Source: Sphingobium sp. 15-1
Lineage (GTDB): Bacteria > Pseudomonadota > Alphaproteobacteria > Sphingomonadales > Sphingomonadaceae
Direction of reading: 5' to 3'
Assembly (NCBI RefSeq): GCF_013375535.1
Contig: NZ_JABXJG010000001.1
Coordinates: 806,001-870,000, forward strand
Length of the DNA: 64,000 nt
Below the pieces are notes generated by a model, which ran no database searches, had not been told where the DNA came from, and was given only the letters and a program-made list of their open reading frames with translations. The translations under genes were made by a program, and so were the position numbers. This document shows positions 24,380-32,257 of this stretch, piece after piece (within the stretch, counting starts at the first letter, position 1; each line of letters starts with the position of its first letter).

Positions 24380-25099
24380 ATGGTCAGACTTCAACTTGCC
24401 AAGGCCGATGACGCCGCCCGCAGCGCCGCTGCCGAGCAGATCAAGAAGGTCGCCTTGCGCCTTTTCGCGGAACGGGGCGTCGACGGCGTCACCGTGCGGG
24501 AAATCGCGGCGGCGGCGGGGCAGAAGAATCACGGCGCGGTCGGCTATTATTTCGGGTCGAAGGAAGCGCTGGTGCGCGCCATCGTCATGGACGGCGCGAT
24601 GGCGCTCGACCGCGAACGCAATGCCGCGCTCGACTCGCTGGAGCGGGAAGGCGGGCCGCGCACCATCCGCGAAGTGGCGAACATCCTGATCGATCCGGTT
24701 CTGCGCCTGCCGGATGAGCATTATGTCCAGTTCATCGTGATCTTCGCGATGACGCACAGGGACATGATGCTGGACGCCATCGATCCGGCGTGGAACGGGG
24801 CCTATGGCCGCTGCCTCGATCACCTGCGTCGCCTGATGCCGCATCTGTCGCCAGGCCTCCAGAACCAGCGCTTCGTGTTCATGGGGGCCTATATCAGCGC
24901 GGTCCTTTCGGCGCGGCAGCGCGCCCTGGCCGACCATAGCCGCGCCCATCCGATGTGGCGCAACGAATCCAGCCTGGAACATTTCATGCATTCCCTGGTC
25001 GCCTTGCTGGAGGCGCCTGCCGATCTCCCTGGCGAGATGCTTGCCGGTATCGGCGGAGGCGCCGCCGCAATTCCCGAACCGCCGGGTCCGGTCGGCTGA
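24380..25099 (+). CDS. TetR/AcrR-family transcriptional regulator (second)
   Basis: A 239-residue protein when started at the ATG at 24380 (MVRLQLAKADDAARSAAAEQ); an in-frame ATG at 24338 would add 14 residues, and neither has a strong Shine-Dalgarno. The N-terminal HTH covers about residues 20-65 (GVDGVTVREIAAAAG, GAVGYYFGSKEALVRAIV). The rest is an alpha-helical ligand domain. It is divergent from the ten-gene operon and about 30 bases before the FO synthase gene, in the same direction. It is thus well placed to control both the leftward catabolic operon and the F420 operon. Confidence 0.9.
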   Translation: MVRLQLAKADDAARSAAAEQIKKVALRLFAERGVDGVTVREIAAAAGQKNHGAVGYYFGSKEALVRAIVMDGAMALDRERNAALDSLEREGGPRTIREVANILIDPVLRLPDEHYVQFIVIFAMTHRDMMLDAIDPAWNGAYGRCLDHLRRLMPHLSPGLQNQRFVFMGAYISAVLSARQRALADHSRAHPMWRNESSLEHFMHSLVALLEAPADLPGEMLAGIGGGAAAIPEPPGPVG

Positions 25100-25132
25100 A
25101 ACGGGCATGAAGATAAGATGATGGAGCGGATG

Positions 25133-27526
25133 ATGACAGGCAGGAACCGGATGAACGAACAGGCGGCGGCATTGCTGGAGATGCCCTTGGCCGACCTGCT
25201 GCCGGCCGCTTCAGCGCTGCGCGATGAGGGGCATGGCCGGGTTCAGAGCTGGTCGCGCAAGGTGTTTATCCCGCTGACCCAGCTTTGCCGCAATCTCTGC
25301 CATTATTGCACCTTCTCCCAGCCGCCCCGGCCCGGTGAGAACGCCTATATGACCCGCGAGCAAGTGCTGGCGGTCGCCCGCGCGGGCAAGGCGGCGGGCT
25401 GCACCGAGGCGCTGTTCACGCTGGGCGACAAGCCGGAATTGCGCTTTGCCGCTGCGCGTGAGGAACTGGCGCGGCTGGGCCATGCGACCACCATTTCCTA
25501 TCTCATCGAAATGGCCGCGCTGGTGCGGGATGAAACAGGCCTGCTGCCGCATATCAATGCCGGGGTGATGACCCGCGAGGAAATGGCTGCGCTCCGCAGC
25601 GTATCCGTGTCGCAAGGCCTGATGCTGGAGTCCGTTTCCGACCGCCTCTGCCGGAAAGGCGGCGCGCATTATCGTTCGCCCGACAAGGAACCGGCGGCGC
25701 GGCTGGAGACGATCCGGCTGGCGGGCGAACTGCACATCCCCTTCACCACCGGCATATTGATCGGCATCGGTGAAACCCGCGCGGAGCGGATCGAAGCGCT
25801 GGAAGCGATCCGCGACCTGCACCAGCGCTACGGCCATATCCAGGAAGTCATCGTCCAGAATTTCCGCGCCAAGGAACGCACGGTGATGGCCCATGCGCCC
25901 GAACCGGACATGGACGAACTGCTCTGGACCATCGCCGCCGCCCGCCTGATCCTGGGGCCGCAGATGAACATCCAGGCGCCGCCGAACCTGTCGGCCGCCG
26001 ATTTCCCGCGCCTGCTGTCGGCGGGGATCAACGATTGGGGTGGTGTTTCGCCGGTCACGCCCGACCATGTGAACCCCGAAGCGCCCTGGCCGGAAGTCGA
26101 GCGCCTGCGCATGGCGACCGAAGGGGAGGGGCGGATGCTGGTGGCGCGCCTGCCGGTCTATCCCGCCTATGCGCAGGATAATGGGCGCTGGCAGGACAAG
26201 GCGATGGTGCGCCATATTCTCGCCCATGCCGATGCGGAGGGCTTCGCTCGTGAGGACAGATGGTCCCCCGGCATCGCGTTGGAACCCCGCATCACGCGCC
26301 CCTCGACCCTGCCGGTCGATCCCAAGATCGCCGCCATCGTCGACCGCGCCATGGCAGGCGCCCTGCTGGATGAAGAGGAGATCACCACTCTCTTCTCCGC
26401 CCGCGAAACCGACCTTGAACATATTTGCGACAGCGCCGACGCCTTGCGCGAACAGATGATGGGCGACGCCGTCACCTATGTCGTGAACCGCAACATCAAC
26501 TATACCAATATCTGCCTTTATAAATGCAGCTTCTGCGCCTTTTCCAAGGGCGACAAGGCGGAGCAACTGCGCGGCAAGCCCTATGATCTGGACCTTGAGG
26601 AAGTCGTCCGCCGCACCCGGGAGGCATGGGATCGCGGCGGCACGGAAGTCTGCCTGCAAGGCGGCATCCACCCCCATTATACCGGCGACACCTATCTGGG
26701 CCTCGCCAAAGCCGTCCGCGCCGCCGTGCCGGAGATGCACATCCACGCCTTCTCGCCTCTGGAGGTATCGCAAGGCGCGGCGACATTGGGCCTGACGGTC
26801 GAACAATTCCTCACCCGTCTGAAGGAAGCGGGTCTCGACACGCTCCCCGGCACGGCGGCCGAGATATTGGACGATGAGGTTCGCGCCATCATCTGCCCCG
26901 ACAAGCTCAACACCGATCAATGGCTGGACGTCATCCAAACCGCGCACAGGGTCGGTTTCCGCACTACCGCCACCATCATGTTCGGCCATGTCGACACGCC
27001 CCGCCACTGGGCGCGCCATCTGATCCGCATCCGCGACCTCCAGCGCCGCACCGGCGGCTTCACCGAATTCGTGCCGCTGCCCTTCGTCCATATGGAAGCG
27101 CCCATGGGCCTGCGCGGCGAAGCGCGCCACGGCCCGACCTTCCGCGAAGTCCGCCTGATGCACGCCGTCGCCCGCCTCGCGCTGCACCCGCATATCCGCT
27201 CGATCCAGACCAGTTGGGTCAAGCTGGGGGAGGAGGGGGTGAAGGCCTGCCTCACCTCCGGCGCGAACGATTTGGGCGGCACGCTGATGAACGAGAGCAT
27301 CTCCCGCGCAGCAGGAACGCAGCATGGCCAGGAAATGCCTCCCGCCGCGATGGAAACGCTGATCCGCTCGCTCGGCCGCACCCCGCGCCAGCGCAGCACC
27401 GCCTATGGCGCGGTCGCGCAGCATATTCACGACCGCGGCATGGATGCCGCGGAACTCACGCCCATGATCCTTACGCCTCCGCGCAGGCGTCAAAAAGAAC
27501 AGGAGAGGTTTGCATATGCAGAATGA
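25133..27526 (+). CDS. fbiC: FO synthase, fused CofG/CofH (FbiC-type): 7,8-didemethyl-8-hydroxy-5-deazariboflavin synthase
   Basis: A 797-residue protein made of two radical-SAM halves. The CofG half has C52-x3-C56-x2-C59 (QLCRNLCHYCTFSQ), ALFTLGDKPE and the family-specific INDWGGVSPVTPDHVNPEAP. The CofH half has C461-x3-C465-x2-C468 (ICLYKCSFCAFSKG), CLQGGIHPHYTGDTY and a C-terminal SGANDLGGTLMNESISR. Together they join tyrosine and 5-amino-6-ribitylaminouracil into FO, the chromophore of coenzyme F420. The fused form is typical of actinobacteria and some proteobacteria. Several in-frame ATGs exist (25118, 25121, 25130, 25133, 25151); 25133 has GGAG six bases before it. It overlaps the next gene by 11 bases. 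Genes for F420 completion (CofC/D/E types) are not in the window. Confidence 0.95.
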   Translation: MTGRNRMNEQAAALLEMPLADLLPAASALRDEGHGRVQSWSRKVFIPLTQLCRNLCHYCTFSQPPRPGENAYMTREQVLAVARAGKAAGCTEALFTLGDKPELRFAAAREELARLGHATTISYLIEMAALVRDETGLLPHINAGVMTREEMAALRSVSVSQGLMLESVSDRLCRKGGAHYRSPDKEPAARLETIRLAGELHIPFTTGILIGIGETRAERIEALEAIRDLHQRYGHIQEVIVQNFRAKERTVMAHAPEPDMDELLWTIAAARLILGPQMNIQAPPNLSAADFPRLLSAGINDWGGVSPVTPDHVNPEAPWPEVERLRMATEGEGRMLVARLPVYPAYAQDNGRWQDKAMVRHILAHADAEGFAREDRWSPGIALEPRITRPSTLPVDPKIAAIVDRAMAGALLDEEEITTLFSARETDLEHICDSADALREQMMGDAVTYVVNRNINYTNICLYKCSFCAFSKGDKAEQLRGKPYDLDLEEVVRRTREAWDRGGTEVCLQGGIHPHYTGDTYLGLAKAVRAAVPEMHIHAFSPLEVSQGAATLGLTVEQFLTRLKEAGLDTLPGTAAEILDDEVRAIICPDKLNTDQWLDVIQTAHRVGFRTTATIMFGHVDTPRHWARHLIRIRDLQRRTGGFTEFVPLPFVHMEAPMGLRGEARHGPTFREVRLMHAVARLALHPHIRSIQTSWVKLGEEGVKACLTSGANDLGGTLMNESISRAAGTQHGQEMPPAAMETLIRSLGRTPRQRSTAYGAVAQHIHDRGMDAAELTPMILTPPRRRQKEQERFAYAE

Positions 27527-28181
27527 AGCTCTGGCGAGCATCGCCGTCCTCGGCGGCACCGGCAAGGAAGGCGGCGGCCTCGCGCTCCGCTGGGCGCATA
27601 AGGGCCATAAAGTCATCATCGGCAGCCGCACCGCCGAACGCGCGCAGGAGGCCGCCGCCCAGATGAACGAAGTGCTGGGCGAGGGCACCATCACCGGCGC
27701 CGCCAACCCGGACGCCGCCGCGCAGGCCGACATCGTCGTCCTCGCGGTTCCCTATGCTGCGCAGCAATCGACGGTGAAGGACGTCGAACCGGCGCTGGCG
27801 GGCAAGATATTGATCGACGTGACCGTGCCTCTGGTCCCGCCCAAGGTCAGCCGCGTGCAACTGCCCGAAGGCGGCTCCGCCGTCGAAGCCGTCCAGAAGA
27901 TGCTGGGCGAGGGGGTCCGCGTCGTCTCCGCCTTCCAGAATATCAGCGCCCATCACCTGACCAAGCTGGACGAGGAAATCGAATGCGACGTCCTGGTCTG
28001 CGCCGACGACAGCGAAGCCGCCGACACGGTGGTCGCGCTGGCGCAGGAAATCGGCCTGCGCGCCTGGAATGCAGGCCCGCTGTGCAATTCGGTCGTGGCG
28101 GAGGGGCTCACCTCCGTCCTGATCGCCCTCAACCGCAAATATAAAGTCCCCGGTTCCGGCATCCGCATCACCGGCGTCTGA
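27516..28181 (+). CDS. NADPH-dependent F420 reductase family protein (NPDR)
   Basis: A 221-residue Rossmann protein. The ATG at 27516 has AGGAGAGG 8-15 bases upstream and lies inside the end of the FO synthase gene, so the two are translationally coupled. The N-terminus IAVLGGTGKEGGGLALRWAH and HKVIIGSRTAERAQEAA is the NADP-binding signature of NADPH:F420 oxidoreductases; later VVLAVPYAAQQSTV and VVSAFQNISAHHL match the family. It would pass hydride between NADPH and F420. Some homologues act on other substrates, but its position right after fbiC strongly supports the F420 role. Confidence 0.9.
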   Translation: MQNEALASIAVLGGTGKEGGGLALRWAHKGHKVIIGSRTAERAQEAAAQMNEVLGEGTITGAANPDAAAQADIVVLAVPYAAQQSTVKDVEPALAGKILIDVTVPLVPPKVSRVQLPEGGSAVEAVQKMLGEGVRVVSAFQNISAHHLTKLDEEIECDVLVCADDSEAADTVVALAQEIGLRAWNAGPLCNSVVAEGLTSVLIALNRKYKVPGSGIRITGV

Positions 28182-28195
28182 AGAGGAGAAATAGC

Positions 28196-29368
28196 ATGGC
28201 TGAAGCCTATATCGCCGCCGTCGCCCGCAGCGCCGGCGGCAAGCGGGGCGGCCGCCTCGCCGCCGTCCACCCCGCCGATCTCGCGGGCAAAGTCCTTGCA
28301 GGGCTGGTCGAGCGCTCCGGCATCGATCCGGCTGCCGTAGAGGATGTCATCATGGGCTGCGCCTGTCCCGGCGGCGAGCAGGGCGCGAACATCGCCCGCA
28401 ACGCCGTGCTGGCGTCGGGCCTGCCCGAATCCGTCCCCGGCACCCATGTCGACCGCCAATGCGGCTCCTCCCAGCAGGCGCTGCACTTCGCCGCCGCGAC
28501 CGTCATGTCCGGCGTACAGGATGTGGTGATCGCCGCCGGCGTCGAAAGCATGACCCGCGTGCCCATGGGCCTTCCCTGGACGCTGCCCGCCAAGCACGGC
28601 TTTGGCACCTATCGCAGCCCCGGCATCGAAGCGCGCTACCCGAACCAGCCCTTCAGCCAGTTCGGCGGCGCGGAGATGCTGGCGAAGAAATATGGCCTGA
28701 CCCGCGATGTGCTGGACGCCTATGCCCTCGAAAGCCACCGCCGAGCCGCCGCCGCAACCGAAGCGGGCAAGTTCGACGCGGAAATCCTCCCCCTCGAAGT
28801 CGTGACCCCGGAAGGCGAGACCATCATCCACAAAATCGACGAGGGCATCCGCTTCGACGCCACGCTGGAAAGGATCGCGAGCGTCAAGCTGCTGACCGAG
28901 GAAGGTGTGATCTCCGCCGCCAACGCCAGCCAGATTTGCGACGGCGCCGCCGCGCTGCTGGTGGTCAACGAACGCGGCCTCAAGACGCTCGGCCTCACCC
29001 CGCTCGCCCGCGTGCACCAGATGACGGTGCTGGGCCACGATCCCATCATCATGCTCGAAGCCCCGATCCCGGCGACGGAAAAGGCGCTGACCAGGGCGGG
29101 AATGAAGCTCTCCGACATCGACCTTTACGAAGTCAACGAAGCCTTCGCCTCGGTCCCGCTGGCCTGGGCGCAGGCGCTCGAAGCCGATCCTACCAAACTC
29201 AACGTCCATGGCGGCGCGATCGCGCTGGGCCATCCGCTTGGCGGTTCGGGCGCGAAACTGATGGCGACTTTGATCAGCGCGCTCCATGACCGCGGCGCCC
29301 GCTACGGCCTCCAGACCATGTGCGAGGCGGGCGGCATGGCGAACGTCACGATCGTCGAGAGGCTCTGA
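28196..29368 (+). CDS. Acetyl-CoA acetyltransferase / thiolase family (catalytically complete)
   Basis: A 390-residue thiolase with AGAGGAG before the ATG. The nucleophilic Cys lies in HVDRQCGSSQQALHFAAAT, the His in GGAIALGHPLGGSGAKL and the second Cys in QTMCEAGGMANVTIVERL, so all catalytic groups are present, unlike the Ltp2-like protein at 13035-14201. It cleaves 3-ketoacyl-CoA with CoA or runs in the condensing direction. It closes the TetR-fbiC-NPDR operon (14 bases after the reductase gene) and probably performs the last thiolysis of the pathway. Confidence 0.94.
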   Translation: MAEAYIAAVARSAGGKRGGRLAAVHPADLAGKVLAGLVERSGIDPAAVEDVIMGCACPGGEQGANIARNAVLASGLPESVPGTHVDRQCGSSQQALHFAAATVMSGVQDVVIAAGVESMTRVPMGLPWTLPAKHGFGTYRSPGIEARYPNQPFSQFGGAEMLAKKYGLTRDVLDAYALESHRRAAAATEAGKFDAEILPLEVVTPEGETIIHKIDEGIRFDATLERIASVKLLTEEGVISAANASQICDGAAALLVVNERGLKTLGLTPLARVHQMTVLGHDPIIMLEAPIPATEKALTRAGMKLSDIDLYEVNEAFASVPLAWAQALEADPTKLNVHGGAIALGHPLGGSGAKLMATLISALHDRGARYGLQTMCEAGGMANVTIVERL

Positions 29369-29374
29369 TATGGA

Positions 29375-29398
29375 GGGGCGGGATCATCCTCCCGCCCC
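29375..29398 (+). terminator. Hairpin after the thiolase gene, probable operon terminator
   Basis: GGGGCGGGA (29375-29383) and TCCCGCCCC (29390-29398) form a perfect 9-base stem with a 6-base loop, 7 bases after the thiolase stop. There is no U-tract, so termination strength is uncertain. The rest of the gap up to 29539 shows nothing recognisable. Confidence 0.6.
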
Positions 29399-29539
29399 GC
29401 CCATTGCCCATCACTCCAAGGGAGCTTGCTGCGGGACGGTCGTCGCCTATGCGATGAACCGAATAGGTGCGTTGAAGCGCGCCGGGAACCAGACGCCTGG
29501 TTAAGCCGTTCATCTTGCAGAAAGAATTGGAGAGGGCAG

Positions 29540-29647
29540 ATGGACGACGCACTGAAGCCTCATGCCATGTTCGGCATCCTGTTCGGCCTGTTGGTCTCGT
29601 TCGAGATATGGTGCTTCGCCGCGCTCGTGATCACGGCCATGGGCTGA
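29540..29647 (+). CDS. Small single-span membrane protein (35 aa), hypothetical
   Basis: ATG at 29540 with GGAGAGGG 5-12 bases upstream; 35 residues ending in TGA. After a short polar start (MDDALKPHAM) comes one hydrophobic helix of about 20 residues (FGILFGLLVSFEIWCFAALV). The good ribosome site and the helix suggest that it is real, but no family was recognised. It lies alone between the catabolic island and the tRNA-Lys gene. Confidence 0.5.
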   Translation: MDDALKPHAMFGILFGLLVSFEIWCFAALVITAMG

Positions 29648-29675
29648 AGACCGGGATGATGCGCGGCTATCGGGG

Positions 29676-29751
29676 TGGTGAGCCCTGCTGGATTCGAACC
29701 AGCGACCTACTGATTAAAAGTCAGTTGCTCTACCGACTGAGCTAAGGGCCC
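29676..29751 (-). tRNA. tRNA-Lys (TTT anticodon)
   Basis: On the minus strand a full 76-base cloverleaf: acceptor GGGCCCT paired with AGGGCTC, D arm GCTCAGTCGGTAGAGC, anticodon stem ACTGA/TCAGT with loop CTTTTAA (anticodon TTT), TTCGAAT in the T loop, and an encoded CCA end. It lies at the border between the catabolic island and core genes. Confidence 0.97.
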
Positions 29752-29796
29752 TCATGTCCTGAGGTCCGCACGCACTAGAGGCGGCGATGCGGCTGG

Positions 29797-30297
29797 TCAA
29801 CCTCCAGAAATCGCTTTTCGCAGGCGGAAGCGTAAATGGCGCACCGAAAGTCCCGAAACGGGGTCGCGCCACCCCGGCGCAATCGCGCAAAGCGGCGCCA
29901 GCACGAAATCCCGCTCGCGGAAGGCAGGGTGCGGGATATGCAGCGACCGGCTGCTCCAGCGGCCGCCGGACCAGAGGATGATGTCGACATCCAGACGCCT
30001 TGCTCCCCAGCGCATGAACCGCTGACGCCCCAGGACGCACTCAATCGCCTGCAACCGTGAAAGCATCGCCTCCGGCGGCAATCCACTCTCCACCAGCACC
30101 GCGCCATTGGCGAAAATCCGGCGAGACGGCCCCAGCGGTGGAGTCTTCAGGACAGGGGCCACCGCCAGAACGGTGCCCAACTCAGCGATCCGCCCGACCG
30201 CTTCCTTCAGCAAGCGGTCGGGCGTCAACCGCCCCGACAGCGGCCGGTTCGATCCCAGCGCGAGCGCATAAATATGAGGAGTGCTTGTCTTCACCAT
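29797..30297 (-). CDS. folK: 2-amino-4-hydroxy-6-hydroxymethyldihydropteridine pyrophosphokinase
   Basis: A 166-residue HPPK. ALALGSNRPL at the N-terminus starts the fold, and the signature region RRLDVDIILW followed by LHIPHPAFRERDFVLAPL holds the Mg/ATP-binding Asp pair and the pterin site. It transfers pyrophosphate from ATP to hydroxymethyl-dihydropterin in folate synthesis. Its start lies 24 bases from the divergent uracil-DNA glycosylase gene at 30321. The C-terminus is Arg-rich and family-typical in length. Confidence 0.95.
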   Translation of the reverse strand: MVKTSTPHIYALALGSNRPLSGRLTPDRLLKEAVGRIAELGTVLAVAPVLKTPPLGPSRRIFANGAVLVESGLPPEAMLSRLQAIECVLGRQRFMRWGARRLDVDIILWSGGRWSSRSLHIPHPAFRERDFVLAPLCAIAPGWRDPVSGLSVRHLRFRLRKAISGG

Positions 30298-30320
30298 CCG
30301 ACAGCGCCTATCCCGTCGCC

Positions 30321-30977
30321 ATGACGCTGCAAAGCCCTATCCCGCAGAGCGAACCGCCGCATGATTGCCCGCTTTGCCCCCGCCTGGCGGCTTTCCGCGA
30401 TGAAAACCGGGCGGAGCATCCCGATTGGTGGAATGCGCCAGTTCCGGTTTTCGGTGATCCCCTGGGCAAGATCGCGATCATTGGCCTCGCGCCCGGCAAG
30501 ATGGGCGCCAACCGCACCGGCCGACCCTTTACCGGGGATTATGCCGGCGATCTGCTGTTCGCGACGCTCGGCAAATTCGGGCTGGCCGAAGGTACCTATG
30601 CAGCGCGCCCGGACGACGGCCTGACGCTGCGGAACGTCATCATCCTCAACGCCGTCAAATGCCTGCCGCCGCAGAACAAGCCGTTGCCGGAGGAAATCCG
30701 CAACTGCCGCGCCTTCCTGAAACCCGCGGTCGCGGCGCTGCCCCATGCGCAGGTCTTCATCGCGCTTGGCCAGATCGCGCACCAGTCAGCGGTCAAGGTG
30801 CTGGGCGGCAAGCTCCCCAAGGCGCGCTTCGCCCATCTGGCGGAGCATCGCATGCCCAGCGGCAAGATGCTGATCGATAGCTATCACTGCTCGCGCTACA
30901 ACCAGAATACCGGCCGCCTGACGACGGACATGTTCGAGGCGGTGTTCGAGAGGGCGGTGGAGCTGGCGGCCGAATAG
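30321..30977 (+). CDS. Uracil-DNA glycosylase family 5 (UDGb type), [4Fe-4S]
   Basis: A 218-residue DNA repair enzyme that removes uracil (and often hypoxanthine or xanthine) from DNA. C16, C19, C114 and C129 fit the four iron-sulfur ligands of UDG families 4/5. Motif A is GLAPGKMGANRTGRPFTGD (residues 55-73), typical of family 5, and motif B is SYHCSRYNQNTGRLT (187-201), where family 5 normally has Pro after His (SYHPS). The ATG at 30321 is chosen because the cysteine pair comes soon after it; longer readings overlap folK on the other strand. Confidence 0.9.
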   Translation: MTLQSPIPQSEPPHDCPLCPRLAAFRDENRAEHPDWWNAPVPVFGDPLGKIAIIGLAPGKMGANRTGRPFTGDYAGDLLFATLGKFGLAEGTYAARPDDGLTLRNVIILNAVKCLPPQNKPLPEEIRNCRAFLKPAVAALPHAQVFIALGQIAHQSAVKVLGGKLPKARFAHLAEHRMPSGKMLIDSYHCSRYNQNTGRLTTDMFEAVFERAVELAAE

Positions 30978-31008
30978 CTGCCGCACACGTCTCCTTTGAT
31001 CTCAACTC

Positions 31009-31032
31009 GTGTTCCTGCCTGCGCAGGAACAC
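31009..31032. repeat. Single palindromic repeat (hairpin) of the CCTGC family
   Basis: GTGTTCCTGC (31009-31018), loop CTGC, GCAGGAACAC (31023-31032): a perfect 10-base stem. It lies between the convergent udg and aguB genes and probably ends transcription on both sides. Confidence 0.7.
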
Positions 31033-31043
31033 CGAAGCAGATT

Positions 31044-31892
31044 CTATATGTCCTGCGCGATCCGCGCATAAAGCTCCGGCCGCCGGTCGCGGAAGAAGCC
31101 CATGCCCGCGCGGTGCATCCTCGCCTGCTCCAGATCCAGCGTCGCCACCAGCGCGCCATTGTCCTTCGCATTGGCCTCCGCGGCGAAATCGCCCCATTGA
31201 TCGGTGATGAAGCTGTGGCCGTAGAATTTCTGACCGTCCTCTTCCCCGATCCGGTTGGCGGCGATCACCGGCATGCAGTTGCTGACCGCATGGCCGATCA
31301 TCGCGCGGCGCCACATGCGGCTGGTGTCGAGGTCGGCGTCATAGGGTTCCGATCCGATGGCGGTCGGGTAGAACAGCATTTCCGCGCCCATCAGCGCCAT
31401 CACCCGCGCCGTTTCGGGATACCATTGATCCCAGCAGATGCCGATTCCGACGGTGCCGAACTTCGTCTTCCACACCTTGAAGCCCGTATTGCCGGGACGG
31501 AAATAATATTTCTCCTCATAGCCCGGCCCGTCGGGGATGTGGCTCTTGCGATAGACGCCCATGATCTCGCCCTCATCGTCGATCATGGCGAGCGAGTTGT
31601 AATAATGATGCCCGTCCCGCTCGAAGAAGCTTGCCGGGATATAGACTCCTTCCGCCTTGGCGACCTTGCGCATTTCCTGCACGGCGGGATGCTCGTCCAC
31701 GGGCAGCGCATTGGCGAACAGCGCTTCCTCCTCGACCTTGCAGAAATACGGGCCTTCGAACAGTTCCGGCGGCAGGACGATCCTGGCGCCCCGCGCGGCG
31801 GCCTTCACGACATGGCCGGCGACCATCTCGATATTGTCCGCCCGGTCATCGGAAAAGGCGAGCTGGAGCGCGGCGACGGTGACTTTGGTCAT
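31044..31892 (-). CDS. aguB: N-carbamoylputrescine amidase
   Basis: A 282-residue nitrilase-superfamily protein with the Glu-Lys-Cys triad: LPPELFEGPYF (Glu), YRKSHIPDGPGYEEKYYF (Lys) and GIGICWDQWYPETAR (Cys). The PGYEEKYYFRPG segment is typical of AguB. It hydrolyses N-carbamoylputrescine to putrescine, CO2 and ammonia. With agmatine deiminase (32258-33241) in the same direction it completes the arginine-derived route to putrescine. A small membrane-protein gene lies between the two. Confidence 0.95.
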   Translation of the reverse strand: MTKVTVAALQLAFSDDRADNIEMVAGHVVKAAARGARIVLPPELFEGPYFCKVEEEALFANALPVDEHPAVQEMRKVAKAEGVYIPASFFERDGHHYYNSLAMIDDEGEIMGVYRKSHIPDGPGYEEKYYFRPGNTGFKVWKTKFGTVGIGICWDQWYPETARVMALMGAEMLFYPTAIGSEPYDADLDTSRMWRRAMIGHAVSNCMPVIAANRIGEEDGQKFYGHSFITDQWGDFAAEANAKDNGALVATLDLEQARMHRAGMGFFRDRRPELYARIAQDI

Positions 31893-31902
31893 ATTCGAAA
31901 CC

Positions 31903-32256
31903 CTAGAGACGAATGCCCATCCGGGCGGCTACGGCAACGGTGAGGAGATAGAGCAGGATCGTCAGCACGCAACCCGCGATCAGCGCAGGCGCAAAGGAAA
32001 CCCCACGCCGCAGCAGCATCGGGATCAAAAGGAACATCGGCAGCGAGGGGATGACATAATAGAATGTCGCCTCCGCATGGCGGGCCATATTCTCGACGTC
32101 CGGCTTGTCGTTCCACAGCCAGATCATCCCCATCACCGAAATCAGCGGCAGCGATGCAATCAACGCGCCCAGCCCCGGATAACGCCGCGACACCACCGAC
32201 ACGATGGCGATGATGATGCCGGAGATCAGCGCCCGCAGCGCCAGCATCGCGCTCAT
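31903..32256 (-). CDS. Small membrane protein, DUF3147-like
   Basis: A 117-residue protein with about four transmembrane segments: ALRALISGIIIAIVSVVSRR, ALIASLPLISVMGMIWLW, FYYVIPSLPMFLLIPMLL and ALIAGCVLTILLYLLTVAVA. The composition and layout resemble the DUF3147 family, which has no assigned function. The ATG at 32254-32256 follows the aguA stop by one base, and the stop lies 10 bases before aguB. It is therefore part of the agu operon; a role in polyamine or agmatine handling is a guess. Confidence 0.75.
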   Translation of the reverse strand: MSAMLALRALISGIIIAIVSVVSRRYPGLGALIASLPLISVMGMIWLWNDKPDVENMARHAEATFYYVIPSLPMFLLIPMLLRRGVSFAPALIAGCVLTILLYLLTVAVAARMGIRL

Positions 32257-32257
32257 C

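Noticed and set aside
29375..29751. Genomic-island attachment site at the tRNA-Lys gene
   Set aside because: The tRNA lies at the border of the island, but no integrase and no repeat of the tRNA 3' end was seen inside the window.
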